64,000 nucleotides of DNA, from positions 248,001 to 312,000 of the forward strand of contig NZ_JACCCY010000001.1 of assembly GCF_013409575.1 (NCBI RefSeq). Reading direction: 5' to 3'. The stretch is from Macellibacteroides fermentans. GTDB taxonomy: Bacteria; Bacteroidota; Bacteroidia; Bacteroidales; Tannerellaceae. The position numbers and the translations under genes are program-made. Below the pieces are notes generated by a model. It was not told the origin of the DNA and ran no database searches. It saw only the letters and a program-made list of their open reading frames with translations. Shown here in pieces: positions 35,469 to 45,398 of this stretch. Each line of letters begins with the position of its first letter. Position 1 is the stretch's first letter.

Positions 35469-36347
35469 TTAATTACGTTTTTCAAATAGAGCGATCAACG
35501 CTTTGACATAATCTTCATCGGTACGGACAGAAACCGAGTCGACACGACATTTTTTAAATGCGTTGTTCATTTCATTTTGCCGTGTATTCCACCATTCACT
35601 AAAAGCACTACGTACTTTGGCCGACGAACTGTCTATCCAACGTTCAGCACCCGTTTCAGCATCTTTCACTTTCATCAGTCCAACCGAAGGAAGTTCAGTT
35701 TCACGCTGGTCATACACTTGAATCGCCACTACATCATGCTTTCTGTTTGCAATAGTCAGCGCATCTTTAAATCCGCCCTTATCTATAAAGTCGGAAATAA
35801 GAAAAGCCGTACAGCGTTTTTTAATTGCGTTTGTGAGGTATTTCAATACCAGGCTGATATCCGTTTTTGTATCATCAGGCTTAAAGTCGATCAATTCGCG
35901 GATGATATACAGTATATGCTTCTTTCCCTTCTGAGGCGGAATAAACTTTTCAATTTTATCCGAGAAAAACAGTACTCCGATCTTATCATTGTTCTGAATT
36001 GCCGAAAATGCGAGAGTCGCCGCTATTTCTGTAATTATTTCTTTCTTCATAACATTTACAGAACCGAAGTCCCGACTTCCGGAAACATCAATCATCAGCA
36101 TAACCGTAAGTTCACGCTCTTCTTCAAACACCTTAACATAAGGACGTATATAGCGGGCCGTAACATTCCAGTCGATATCCCGGATGTCATCGCCATACTG
36201 ATATTCCCGAACCTCGCTAAAAGCCATCCCCCTACCTTTGAAGGCCGAATGATATTGACCCGCAAAAATATTACGGGACAATCCGCGGGTTTTAATCTCT
36301 ATCCTACGAACTTTCTTTAATAGTTCACTTGTTTCCATAGTAACCAC
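35469..36347 (-). CDS. DUF58 protein of the MoxR/Bat operon
   Basis: A 292-residue cytoplasmic protein. The DUF58 core is clear: GRGMAFSEVREYQYGDDIRDIDWNVTARY at residues about 37-65 and a VWA-like segment with MIDVSGSRDFG near residue 90. DUF58 proteins are usual partners of MoxR ATPases and probably bridge the ATPase to the membrane VWA proteins. It follows moxR by 123 nt and precedes the accessory gene by 2 nt. Confidence 0.9.
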   Translation of the reverse strand: MVTMETSELLKKVRRIEIKTRGLSRNIFAGQYHSAFKGRGMAFSEVREYQYGDDIRDIDWNVTARYIRPYVKVFEEERELTVMLMIDVSGSRDFGSVNVMKKEIITEIAATLAFSAIQNNDKIGVLFFSDKIEKFIPPQKGKKHILYIIRELIDFKPDDTKTDISLVLKYLTNAIKKRCTAFLISDFIDKGGFKDALTIANRKHDVVAIQVYDQRETELPSVGLMKVKDAETGAERWIDSSSAKVRSAFSEWWNTRQNEMNNAFKKCRVDSVSVRTDEDYVKALIALFEKRN

Positions 36348-36470
36348 ATTCTTGGTTTAAACTAAATTTCCTCACTCACTTCCGTTATATGTCCTATGCA
36401 ATGTCGCAGATGAATAACTCGGTCTCAAAACATAAAACAAATAATAGCGGAATAGACAGTTCGAAAAAAA

Positions 36471-37466
36471 TCAAGGAACTTCTACTTTATTAAGTATTTC
36501 GCTTATAATCTCTTCTGATGTCAGGTTATTTGCCTCTGCTTCATAACTTAAACCAATACGGTGACGCATCACGTCGTGACAAACCGCACGGATATCTTCG
36601 GGGATAACATATCCTCTTCGTTTAATAAATGCGTATGCACGAGCCGCCAACGCCAGGTTGATGGATGCACGGGGAGATGCACCGAATGATATCATATTGG
36701 ATAGATTTGCCAAGCCATGTTCCTGAGGGAAACGGGTTGCAAATACGATATCAACAATGTATCGTTCTATTTTTTCGTCCAGGTAAACATCGCGAACCAC
36801 TTTACGTGCCTCAATGATTTCCTGTTTAGTAAGAACCGGTTTGATTTCATTCTTTATACCGGAGATATTCTGACGGATAATTAGTTTCTCTTCTTCCTTT
36901 TTGGGGTAATTAATGACCACCTTAAGCATAAAACGGTCAACCTGAGCTTCAGGAAGCGGATAGGTTCCTTCTTGTTCGATGGGGTTCTGGGTAGCCATCA
37001 CCAAGAATGGTTCCGGTAATTTGAATGTATGCTCACTGATTGTAACCTGACGTTCCTGCATAGCCTCAAGCAGAGCACTCTGCACCTTTGCCGGAGCACG
37101 GTTTATTTCATCTGCCAGAACAAAGTTCGCAAAAACAGGACCTTGCTTAACGTGAAAATCTTCGTTCTTCTGACTGTAAATCATGGTACCCACAACGTCT
37201 GCAGGCAACAAATCGGGTGTAAACTGAATACGGCTATATTTGGCATCAATCAACGAAGCCAGGGTTTTTATGGCCAGGGTTTTTGCCAAACCGGGAACAC
37301 CTTCCAAAAGGATGTGTCCATCCGAAAGCAGACCAATCATTAATGATTCAACTAAATGCTTCTGACCTACGATCACCTGATCCATTCCCATGGTAATCAT
37401 GTTCACAAACGAACTTTTGCTTTCAATTCGCTCATTCAACTCACGAATGTCTACTGTCTGACTCAT
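36471..37466 (-). CDS. MoxR-family AAA+ ATPase
   Basis: A 331-residue AAA+ ATPase. Walker A is GVPGLAKT near residue 60, Walker B VLADEINRAP near 113, sensor 1 ATQNPIEQEGT near 160, and the arginine-rich sensor 2 region FGASPRASI near 265. MoxR proteins act as chaperones that assemble or activate VWA-domain complexes, here most likely BatA/BatB. It is the first gene of the 9-kb operon running down to the PAP2 gene. Confidence 0.93.
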   Translation of the reverse strand: MSQTVDIRELNERIESKSSFVNMITMGMDQVIVGQKHLVESLMIGLLSDGHILLEGVPGLAKTLAIKTLASLIDAKYSRIQFTPDLLPADVVGTMIYSQKNEDFHVKQGPVFANFVLADEINRAPAKVQSALLEAMQERQVTISEHTFKLPEPFLVMATQNPIEQEGTYPLPEAQVDRFMLKVVINYPKKEEEKLIIRQNISGIKNEIKPVLTKQEIIEARKVVRDVYLDEKIERYIVDIVFATRFPQEHGLANLSNMISFGASPRASINLALAARAYAFIKRRGYVIPEDIRAVCHDVMRHRIGLSYEAEANNLTSEEIISEILNKVEVP

Positions 37467-37518
37467 AGAATTATTTGATTATATTGTTTGTTATTCTTTT
37501 TCTTTTTAAAACGCAGCA

Positions 37519-37526
37519 CAAAAATA
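37519..37526 (-). promoter_or_regulatory. Candidate -7 box TATTTTTG for the moxR-bat operon
   Basis: On the minus strand TATTTTTG fits TAnnTTTG, 52 nt before the moxR start. A -33 element is not evident. Confidence 0.4.
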
Positions 37527-37614
37527 GAAATGTTAAAACCGTATTCCTTACTTTACCAGTTAAATAATGCTAACCAAAGCAACTCTTATGGCATAAGTTT
37601 ATTAAAATAGTTTA

Positions 37615-39096
37615 TCACTCCTTTAAAATCTCAGTTTGAAGCGCTGCGGCCTTCCGAATGGACTGCTCGTCATTCGCATCAATATTATATGTTTCGGGCA
37701 CCGGGATATGTATCTTAGTCCCGATAGCAACGCTGTTTGGGTTGGGTATAGATTCCTTATTGGCAAGATAAAGATATACCCAGAAGATTTTATGTCCGTA
37801 ATACTTCAACGAGATCAAAGTGAGTCTGTCTCCCGTTTGAATTACGACCGTATCCATGTATTTTGTTTTTACTTGCTCCGTTTGCATAGTACCCTGAGGT
37901 TCCGAAACCACCTCCGGCACAGAATCCTTCTCATTTGAAGGAATAGAATCAGACTCATCGAAAACAGAATCTGTCGGGGCGGGCGTTTCAGTCGGTATCG
38001 CTGAAACACTTTCAATCATAATTGGCACTGCATTTCTCACCTCAAGAGATTGGAAATAAAAAAACAGGGCAACAGAAGCTGTCACAAGCAATCCGCCAAC
38101 AATGATATAGAAAAAAGTTTTAGTTGCAGTATGGCCGTGTTTACGTCTCTTTTTAGGTTTTGCTTCTGGAGCGACAAATGCTACCGGATCTTTTGCTGAA
38201 AGAGAAGCCAGTTTAGCCCGTATTATTTCTTCTCTGTTTTCGGTCTGCTCTTTTTCTTTATCCGGACTGTCAACCTGTGAGCTTGATTCAAGTTCGGGCA
38301 TCAACTCATTTGCCTGCGAGTCTGGGATAGTATCAACTACTTCAGATGCAAGATCTGCTTCCGGAGACTCATCTATCTCTTCTGAGAGAGTCTCATCCAT
38401 GTTTATCGAATCTTCAACTTCAATAGTATCTTCTTCTTTGAGGTTTTCCATTTCTATAGTTTCTTCATTATAAGGCTCTGAAACTTCCTCCGGAGAATCA
38501 TCTGAAACCGGAGAATCTACCGTCTCAATTTGTCCATTCGGCTGTTTATCGACAGTCAAAGCTTCTTCCGGGGAATGAATTTCCGGCAAGTCCTCCGGAT
38601 CAGCAAGCTCTTCGGTCATTTCTTTGTCCAGGAGACCGTTAATCCTGCTTTCAGTCACAGAAGACTTCGGTAAAGACAAATCCTCTCCATCTTCATTCGC
38701 ATCCGATTCTAAATCAGAATCTACATCGTCTTCATCTGAGTCGTCAGCCATTTCCATATCCTGGAACGAAGCTGCATCTCCAATTTCAGTTGTCTCAAAA
38801 ATAGAAAACGGACGATTAACCAATTCCTTTAATTCGTTATCAGGTAAAAATGAACACTTATAATGAGCCGGAATCAAAATACGTTCACCTGTATTTACAT
38901 GAATACTTTCACGATCCTCCACCAATACAATTTTAAAGGTACCCAATCCTTTTACCTTCACCATTTTGTCTGAAAGCAGCCCTTCAGATACAACCGTAAT
39001 AAATTCGCGTATAAAACGTTCGGTTTCATACACGTCTTTACCACTTTTGACAGATAACAACGTGGCTAATTCCTGTATAGTCAACTTGTTATTCAT
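37615..39096 (-). CDS. HU-like DNA-binding domain / transmembrane / LysM fusion protein
   Basis: A 493-residue protein with four parts. Residues 1-100 form an HU/IHF-like domain (TIQELATLLSVKSGKDVYE, VKVKGLGTFKIV, and an arm with NTGERILIPA). Residues about 105-300 are a very acidic, Ser/Glu/Asp-rich linker. Residues 327-348 are one membrane helix, preceded by the basic KPKKRRKHGHTATK, so by the positive-inside rule the HU part is cytoplasmic. Residues about 415-466 are a LysM domain (VIQTGDRLTLISLKYYG to GTKIHIP) that would lie in the periplasm on peptidoglycan. It overlaps the HU gene upstream by 8 nt. A chromosome-to-wall tether is the inferred role. Confidence 0.85.
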   Translation of the reverse strand: MNNKLTIQELATLLSVKSGKDVYETERFIREFITVVSEGLLSDKMVKVKGLGTFKIVLVEDRESIHVNTGERILIPAHYKCSFLPDNELKELVNRPFSIFETTEIGDAASFQDMEMADDSDEDDVDSDLESDANEDGEDLSLPKSSVTESRINGLLDKEMTEELADPEDLPEIHSPEEALTVDKQPNGQIETVDSPVSDDSPEEVSEPYNEETIEMENLKEEDTIEVEDSINMDETLSEEIDESPEADLASEVVDTIPDSQANELMPELESSSQVDSPDKEKEQTENREEIIRAKLASLSAKDPVAFVAPEAKPKKRRKHGHTATKTFFYIIVGGLLVTASVALFFYFQSLEVRNAVPIMIESVSAIPTETPAPTDSVFDESDSIPSNEKDSVPEVVSEPQGTMQTEQVKTKYMDTVVIQTGDRLTLISLKYYGHKIFWVYLYLANKESIPNPNSVAIGTKIHIPVPETYNIDANDEQSIRKAAALQTEILKE

Positions 39097-39379
39097 TATC
39101 TGCCATCTCCTTTAATTTAGCTTTAAGGATTGTTGCCGGTTTAAACACGGCTACAAGCTTCGGAGGAACCAGGTAACGCTTCCCGTTGGCCGGATTTACA
39201 GAAATCCGGTCAGACTTTTTCTTCACCTCAAAATGTCCGAAATCTGGAAGAGTTACAATATCATTTTCAATTAAATGAGTCCCAACAATCGAACAAAAAG
39301 AATCAAGCATATCAGCAACCTCCTGGGACTTCATACCCAAGCGGTCGGACAATTCGGAAATCAACTCTTTGTTTTTCAT
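39089..39379 (-). CDS. HU-family DNA-binding protein
   Basis: A 96-residue HU/IHF-like protein: dimerisation helices (ELISELSDRLGMKSQEVADML), the FGHFEVKKK turn and a DNA-contacting arm with NPANGKRYLVPPKLVAVFKP. It bends and compacts DNA as a dimer. Its end overlaps the start of the HU-LysM gene by 8 nt; a heterodimer of the two products is plausible. Confidence 0.9.
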   Translation of the reverse strand: MKNKELISELSDRLGMKSQEVADMLDSFCSIVGTHLIENDIVTLPDFGHFEVKKKSDRISVNPANGKRYLVPPKLVAVFKPATILKAKLKEMADNE

Positions 39380-39460
39380 ATCAGTATCTTCATTAAATCA
39401 GAATACGTGCTATTTTACTTATTCTTTGCAAATGCACAAAAGATAGTTGATTGATAAAAA

Positions 39461-40759
39461 TCAATCAACTATCTTTCCGTATAAATCAAAAGCCTGAGAA
39501 TCTGTAATTTCAACAAAATACATTTCTCCTACTTTAAGTTCTTTTTCTTTGGAAATAAGAATTTCCGGATCCACTTCAGGCGAATCAAACTGCGATCGTC
39601 CCACATAGAAATCGGGTTCTTCCCTATCAACAATCACTTTAAGAATCTTTCCTACTTTAGATTCGTTCAACTCCGTAGAGATCCGCTCCTGAATCCGCAT
39701 GATATAATCCATTCTTTCCTGTTTCGTTTCCTGAGGGATTACATCTTCAAAATGGTTATAGGAATAGGTGTCCGCTTCATGACTATATGTAAAAGCACCC
39801 ATACGCTCAAAACGCATCTCTTTTACAAATGCGACCAACTCTTCGAAATCCTGATCAGTTTCACCCGGGTGACCAACCATCAGGGTAGTACGCACATGAA
39901 TACCCGGAACCTCTTTACGTATACGTTCAAGGAGTTCGTATGTCTGCTCTTTTGTAATATTCCTACGCATATTCTTCAGCATATTATCGCTGATATGCTG
40001 TAATGCTATATCAAGGTATTTACATACATTATCACGTTCGCGCATTACACGTAACAAATCGTAGGGGAAATGAGCCGGATAGGCATAATGAAGTCGTATC
40101 CACTCAACGCCCGGTATATCTGAAATCCGTTCAATTAATTCGGGTAAAGCCATACGTTTATATAAATCCAACCCATAATAGGTAAGATCCTGCGCAATAA
40201 CCTGGAATTCCTTTACGCCCCTTTTTACAAGCAATTTTACTTCTGCTTCAATATCCTCAATCGGTCTGGAATGATACTTACCGGTAATAATAGGAATAGA
40301 GCAATAAGAACAAGTGCGATCACAACCTTCGCCAATTTTCAAATACGCATAATGTTTGGGGGTAGTAAGCATACGGTCGTCCGACAATTCATTGTGATAG
40401 GCTTTGCCTAAATCAGACAACACCTCTTTCCAGTTGAATTTGCCGTAAAACTTATCCACCTCGGGTAATTCCCGTTTAAGGTCGTCCAGGAAGCGTTCGG
40501 TAAGGCATCCCATAGCTATCAGCTTGCCAATTTTACCATTCTTTTTGGCTTCTGCCAGTTGAAGAATCATATTAATGGATTCCTCCTGTGCATCACCAAT
40601 AAAACCGCAGGTGTTAACCACTACGATTTCGCCGTTTATCTTTTTCGGATCGTGCTCCACAGTATACCCATTCGCCTTGAACTGACGCATTAACTGCTCA
40701 GAATCAACCAGGTTTTTGGAACACCCCAATGTAATAATATCAACTTTATTTTTTCTCAT
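39461..40759 (-). CDS. rimO: Ribosomal protein S12 methylthiotransferase
   Basis: A 432-residue radical-SAM enzyme that methylthiolates the conserved Asp of ribosomal protein S12. The N-terminal UPF0004 domain has three Cys (TLGCSKN, VNTCGFIG, AMGCLTE), the radical-SAM cluster motif is CDRTCSYCSIP (C-x3-C-x2-C) near residue 146, and a C-terminal TRAM domain follows with the RSQFDSPEVDPEILI segment typical of RimO rather than MiaB. The gene sits 81 nt from the HU gene and 42 nt from ftsY. Confidence 0.95.
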   Translation of the reverse strand: MRKNKVDIITLGCSKNLVDSEQLMRQFKANGYTVEHDPKKINGEIVVVNTCGFIGDAQEESINMILQLAEAKKNGKIGKLIAMGCLTERFLDDLKRELPEVDKFYGKFNWKEVLSDLGKAYHNELSDDRMLTTPKHYAYLKIGEGCDRTCSYCSIPIITGKYHSRPIEDIEAEVKLLVKRGVKEFQVIAQDLTYYGLDLYKRMALPELIERISDIPGVEWIRLHYAYPAHFPYDLLRVMRERDNVCKYLDIALQHISDNMLKNMRRNITKEQTYELLERIRKEVPGIHVRTTLMVGHPGETDQDFEELVAFVKEMRFERMGAFTYSHEADTYSYNHFEDVIPQETKQERMDYIMRIQERISTELNESKVGKILKVIVDREEPDFYVGRSQFDSPEVDPEILISKEKELKVGEMYFVEITDSQAFDLYGKIVD

Positions 40760-40801
40760 ATATAAAAATGGAGAAAGAAGAGCTAGCCCTTCTTTGTATA
40801 T

Positions 40802-41755
40802 TTATTCTCCGAATAATGAATTTACAAACTCTTTTCTCTGAAATACCTGAAGATCTTCCATACCTTCACCCAGCCCGATATATTTTACGGGTATTCGGAA
40901 GTGATCTGATATACCTATAACCACTCCCCCTTTAGCCGTTCCGTCCAATTTAGTGATCGCAAGCGCATTTACTTCCGTAGCAGCCGTAAACTGCTTAGCT
41001 TGTTCAAAAGCATTCTGTCCGGTCGATCCATCTAAAACCAGCAGAATTTCGTGTGGAGCATCCGGAACAACCTTCTTCATCACATTTTTTATTTTGGTAA
41101 GCTCGTTCATCAGGTTTATCTTGTTATGGAGACGGCCAGCAGTATCAATAATAACCACATCCGCATCATTGGCAACAGCCGAATTCAAGGTATCGTAAGC
41201 AACCGAAGCCGGATCAGAGCCCATCTTCTGTTTTATCACAGACACCCCTACCCGTTCGCCCCAGATTACCAACTGCTCTACCGCTGCAGCACGGAAGGTA
41301 TCAGCAGCTCCCAGATACACTTTTTTACCTGCTTTTTTAAATTGATAAGCAAGTTTGCCAATTGTAGTGGTTTTACCCACGCCATTCACACCTACAACCA
41401 TAATTACATACGGCTTCTTATCATCCGGAGTTGTAAATCCCTCCGTATCTTCTGTATTGTTTTCGGTAAGCAGACTGGCTATCTCATCACGCAGAATGGC
41501 CGTAAGCTCTTGCGTATTTACAAATTTATCTGAGGCCACCCTCTTCTCGATGCGGGAAATAATTTTAAGTGTAGTATCCACTCCAACGTCCGAAGTGATA
41601 AGTACCTCCTCCAGATTATCCAATACTTCATCGTCTACCTTGCTCTTGCCGGCAATTGCCCGGGCAATCTTGGTAAATACATTTTCTTTTGTCTTCGATA
41701 ATCCCTTATCTAATGTCTCTTTTTTTTCTTTACTGAAAAAGCTGAAAATACCCAT
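40802..41755 (-). CDS. ftsY: Signal recognition particle receptor FtsY
   Basis: A 317-residue SRP GTPase lacking the long acidic A domain, as usual in Bacteroidota. The N domain (residues about 15-85) is followed by the G domain: G1 [10 protein letters not shown] near residue 123, G2/insertion box [11 protein letters not shown] near 157, G3 DTAGRLHN near 205, and G4 [10 protein letters not shown] near 268. It receives ribosome-nascent chains carried by Ffh at the inner membrane. Confidence 0.95.
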   Translation of the reverse strand: MGIFSFFSKEKKETLDKGLSKTKENVFTKIARAIAGKSKVDDEVLDNLEEVLITSDVGVDTTLKIISRIEKRVASDKFVNTQELTAILRDEIASLLTENNTEDTEGFTTPDDKKPYVIMVVGVNGVGKTTTIGKLAYQFKKAGKKVYLGAADTFRAAAVEQLVIWGERVGVSVIKQKMGSDPASVAYDTLNSAVANDADVVIIDTAGRLHNKINLMNELTKIKNVMKKVVPDAPHEILLVLDGSTGQNAFEQAKQFTAATEVNALAITKLDGTAKGGVVIGISDHFRIPVKYIGLGEGMEDLQVFQRKEFVNSLFGE

Positions 41756-41822
41756 ACTTTATATTGCTAGTTTATACCACTCTAATTATTGCGCTAAAGT
41801 ACAAAAAATATTGTTTAGAACA

Positions 41823-42962
41823 TTAACTCATTCTGTTTTTGTAATCTTCGTAGCCAAACGATCTGTAAAGTACAAGCTCGTCCTCTTTGCTCCACAAGGC
41901 CAATGAAGGGTGTGGAATACCATTGAACATAGATGTTTTAACAATCGTATAATGAATCATATCTTCAAAAATGACTTTATCACCCACTTCAAGCGGTTTG
42001 TCGAAAGACCAGTCTCCCATATAATCGCCACTCAGGCAGCTGTTTCCTCCAATCCGGTAGGTAGGTTTACCTTCCACGGCGTCCGTAGCATTCCGTATAG
42101 CCGGTTTGTAAGGCATTTCAAGGCAGTCGGGCATATGACAGGTGAATGATGCATCAATAATCGCTGTTTTAATACCTTTATTCTCCACGATATCCACCAC
42201 TGTAGTAAGTAAAAAACCGGTTTGCCAGGCAAAAGCACTTCCTGGCTCCATAATTATTTCCAGATTTGGATATTTAGTTTTAAATGCACGAAGTACAGAA
42301 ACCAGGTGAGCCGTATCGTAATCTTTTCGGGTCATCAGATGACCTCCTCCCATATTCAGCCATTTAACCTGAGAAAGAAGCGTCCCGAATTTTTTATCAA
42401 CCTCCTGCAAAGTCCTTTCAAGATCATACGAAGAAGATTCGCACAAGGTATGAAAATGTAACCCTTCCACTCCTTCCGGCAAAGTTTCGCCCAATAAATC
42501 ACGTACGATCCCCATACGTGAACCTGGAGCGCACGGATTATACAAATCGGTCTCCACATCCGAAAATTCCGGATTAATACGTAGGCCGCATGAAATGCCA
42601 CGTCCATCAGCCTTCACCAGCGGATAAAAACGGTCAAACTGAGAAAGAGAGTTGAAAGTGATGTGACTACTATACTTCAGAATAGCCGGAAAATCAGCCT
42701 CGGTATACGCAGGAGAATAGGTGTGCGCCGGGCTACCCATCTCTTCGAAAGCCAATTGCGCTTCAAATTTTGAACTGGCAGTGGAATATGGAATGTATTC
42801 CCGCACAATCGGAAACGATTTCCACAAAGCAAAAGCTTTAAAGGCAAGAATAATATTTACTCCCGCTTCCTCCTTCACTCTTTTTATTAAGGCAAGGTTA
42901 TTGCGTAACAATTTTTCCTCCATTACGTAGCAAGGAGATGGAATCGCATTTAAATCTATCAT
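41823..42962 (-). CDS. nspC: Carboxynorspermidine decarboxylase
   Basis: A 379-residue PLP enzyme of the alanine-racemase fold, decarboxylating carboxy(nor)spermidine, the last step of the bacterial spermidine route that begins with aspartate semialdehyde and putrescine. The PLP-binding Lys is in LAFKAFALWK (Lys42), the HFHTLCES loop lies near residue 168, GGGHLMTR near 203, and the substrate-side EPGSAF and CHMPDCLEMPYKP motifs follow. Starts and length match NspC. The matching carboxyspermidine dehydrogenase gene is not in the window. Confidence 0.92.
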   Translation of the reverse strand: MIDLNAIPSPCYVMEEKLLRNNLALIKRVKEEAGVNIILAFKAFALWKSFPIVREYIPYSTASSKFEAQLAFEEMGSPAHTYSPAYTEADFPAILKYSSHITFNSLSQFDRFYPLVKADGRGISCGLRINPEFSDVETDLYNPCAPGSRMGIVRDLLGETLPEGVEGLHFHTLCESSSYDLERTLQEVDKKFGTLLSQVKWLNMGGGHLMTRKDYDTAHLVSVLRAFKTKYPNLEIIMEPGSAFAWQTGFLLTTVVDIVENKGIKTAIIDASFTCHMPDCLEMPYKPAIRNATDAVEGKPTYRIGGNSCLSGDYMGDWSFDKPLEVGDKVIFEDMIHYTIVKTSMFNGIPHPSLALWSKEDELVLYRSFGYEDYKNRMS

Positions 42963-43038
42963 ACTTAAATCAATATTATCATAATTCAGGCTGCAAAGGT
43001 AATTAAAAAAACCCTAAATCACCTGCTACATCTTATAT

Positions 43039-45363
43039 CTAAACAAGTGTAAGTTTTGCAAACTTAAGAAGCAACTGTTTTTGTCCGAAGTTATCAAATA
43101 AAACGGTTGCTTTCTGATTGGCATCTGTCCCTTCAATCTGAAGAATTTCACCCTCACCAAATCGCTCGTGACGCACCCTGCAGCCCGGTTGTAAATTACT
43201 ATTCAATGCCGAAACATTCCCGCCGGAAGTAGCCGCATCATTTATTTTAGTAAGGTGTGAAACACGTTGTTGTGCAGCAGCTGTAACAGGCGAACTGAAT
43301 ACATCCTCTGCTTTCGTCTGATTACGGAATGAGGATAGAGCTGCCGACTGATACTCAGCTCGTTTTGATTGGAAAGTATCTTCAGTTGAAGCAACTGACG
43401 GAATATCCAAAAATTCGGCATCAATATCTTTCAGAAACCTGCTGGGCGAACAAATAGAACTCTGTCCGTTACGGAAACGGCTTTTGGCATACGTGAGCAG
43501 ACAATTTTCTTCGGCGCGGGTAATAGCTACATAAAACAGGCGACGTTCCTCCTCGATAGCCCGAAGACTATCCTTAGCCATAAGCGAAGGGAAAAGATCC
43601 TCTTCCAGTCCAACTACGATTACATTTTTAAACTCCAACCCTTTAGCCGCATGAACAGTCATCATCGTCACCTTGTTGGCATTTTCATTTTTGTCGTTAT
43701 CCTGATCAGTCAGCAGTGAAACCTCCGACAGGAAATCGGCCAGCTTAACCGATTCGGCCCCCTCTTCCAATTTTAGTTCGGCAAACTCCGAAATACCTTT
43801 AATCAACTCCTGTAAGTTCTCCTGTTTACTGATCCCCTCCACGGAGCGGTCCTGAAAAAGAGAACCCACAATACCCGTTTCCTTTACAACAACAGCAGCC
43901 AACTCCTCTACAGAAAGTTGATCATTTTTAAGCATAAAACTCTCAAGAAGTTCCCTGAATGCGTTCAGTTTGTTAGCTGTACCACTGTTGACCGGTAACT
44001 TGTAGGCAGCCGGATCCTGCAATACAGTCCACAAACTCACTTCATTATCGGATGCAGCAGCAATCAACTTATTTACAGTCGTTTCACCGATTCCTCTGGT
44101 TGGATAATTTATAATACGCTTCAGGGCCTCTTCATCGTGCGGATTAACAATCACCCTGAAATAAGAAATAATATCCTTTATCTCCTTCCTCTGATAAAAA
44201 GACAAGCCTCCGTATATCTTATACGGAATGTTTCGTTTACGCAATGCCTCCTCCAGGATACGGCTTTGTGCATTCGTCCGATACAGAATGGCAAAGTCAG
44301 AATAGGTATAGTGCGTTCCAGCCATACGCATCTCGGCAATCTTTCCAGCCACCACATATCCCTCTTCATAATCCGAATACGAAGAGATTACACGAATCTT
44401 CTCTCCTACGCTATTTTCAGAATAAACCGTTTTATGAATCTGCTCTTTATTTTTATGGATTAAGCTATTGGCCGCATTTACAATAGATTGCGTAGAGCGA
44501 TAATTCCGTTCAAGCTTAAATATTTTGCATCCCGGATACACATTCTTAAACTGAAGAATATTGTCAATATTAGCACCCCTGAAAGAATAGATACTTTGCG
44601 CATCATCTCCAACTACACAGATACGCTGATGTAGTTCGCTTAAGCGCTGTACAATTAAATGCTGGGCAAAATTGGTATCCTGATATTCATCCACTAAAAT
44701 ATACCGAAAGAATCGTCTGTATTTTTCCAACACCTCCGGAAAATCCCGAAACAAAATATTGGTCTGCAGCAACAAATCATCAAAATCCATCGCTCCGGCC
44801 TGTTTACAACGAGCCTGATATCGCTTGTAAATCTCCGCAATCAAAGGCATCTTCGAATGTTGATCGGCCTCAATCAGCTCCTTGCTTTGTTCGTAGGCCT
44901 TAACCGTAATCAACGAATTCTTAGCATTTGAGATCCTGCTCTGAACTGTACCGATCCGATATACCTTATCGTCCAGCTGCATCTCTTTCATGATAGATTT
45001 AAGCAGACTCTTCGAATCGGCCGAATCATAGATGGTAAAAGCAGAAGGATACCCCAGATAAGAGGCTTCGCTTCTTAAAATACGCGAAAATATGGAGTGA
45101 AACGTGCCCATCCACAGTCGGCGAGCCTGTTGTTCACCCACAATAGAGGCGATACGCTCCTTCATTTCACGGGCAGCTTTATTTGTAAATGTAAGGGCCA
45201 GAATAGATTGAGGGGGAAAACCCTGATGAAGCAGATAGGCGATTTTATAGGTAAGCACCCTCGTTTTTCCTGAACCGGCACCTGCAATAACAAGCGAAGG
45301 TCCCTCGGAATAGGTAACCGCTTGAAGCTGACTTTCGTTTAATTGACTTAGATACTCTTCCAC
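43039..45363 (-). CDS. UvrD/PcrA-type DNA helicase
   Basis: A 774-residue superfamily 1A 3'-5' helicase. It shows the Q motif NESQLQAV, Walker A GAGSGKTRVL (residues about 28-37), motif Ia LTFTNKAAREM, Walker B VDEYQDTNFAQ near 224, motif III GDDAQSIYSFRGA, motif IV ERNYRST, motif V VTMMTVHAAKGLEF and motif VI YVAITRAE. A C-terminal Tudor-like fold (GCRVRHERFGEGEI to KQLLLKFAKL) supports the PcrA/UvrD subgroup that contacts RNA polymerase. Roles are repair and clearing of replication-transcription conflicts. Confidence 0.95.
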   Translation of the reverse strand: MEEYLSQLNESQLQAVTYSEGPSLVIAGAGSGKTRVLTYKIAYLLHQGFPPQSILALTFTNKAAREMKERIASIVGEQQARRLWMGTFHSIFSRILRSEASYLGYPSAFTIYDSADSKSLLKSIMKEMQLDDKVYRIGTVQSRISNAKNSLITVKAYEQSKELIEADQHSKMPLIAEIYKRYQARCKQAGAMDFDDLLLQTNILFRDFPEVLEKYRRFFRYILVDEYQDTNFAQHLIVQRLSELHQRICVVGDDAQSIYSFRGANIDNILQFKNVYPGCKIFKLERNYRSTQSIVNAANSLIHKNKEQIHKTVYSENSVGEKIRVISSYSDYEEGYVVAGKIAEMRMAGTHYTYSDFAILYRTNAQSRILEEALRKRNIPYKIYGGLSFYQRKEIKDIISYFRVIVNPHDEEALKRIINYPTRGIGETTVNKLIAAASDNEVSLWTVLQDPAAYKLPVNSGTANKLNAFRELLESFMLKNDQLSVEELAAVVVKETGIVGSLFQDRSVEGISKQENLQELIKGISEFAELKLEEGAESVKLADFLSEVSLLTDQDNDKNENANKVTMMTVHAAKGLEFKNVIVVGLEEDLFPSLMAKDSLRAIEEERRLFYVAITRAEENCLLTYAKSRFRNGQSSICSPSRFLKDIDAEFLDIPSVASTEDTFQSKRAEYQSAALSSFRNQTKAEDVFSSPVTAAAQQRVSHLTKINDAATSGGNVSALNSNLQPGCRVRHERFGEGEILQIEGTDANQKATVLFDNFGQKQLLLKFAKLTLV

Positions 45364-45398
45364 TGAATTAAATTAAATGAATATGATGATAAGATAGC

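Noticed and set aside
35577-36320. A 247-residue plus-strand frame opposite the DUF58 gene
   Set aside because: Antisense to a gene with clear DUF58 motifs; Cys/Phe/Arg-rich composition is typical of shadow frames.
37636-37938. A 100-residue plus-strand frame opposite the HU-LysM gene
   Set aside because: It is antisense to the LysM-coding part, has no recognisable features and no independent signals.
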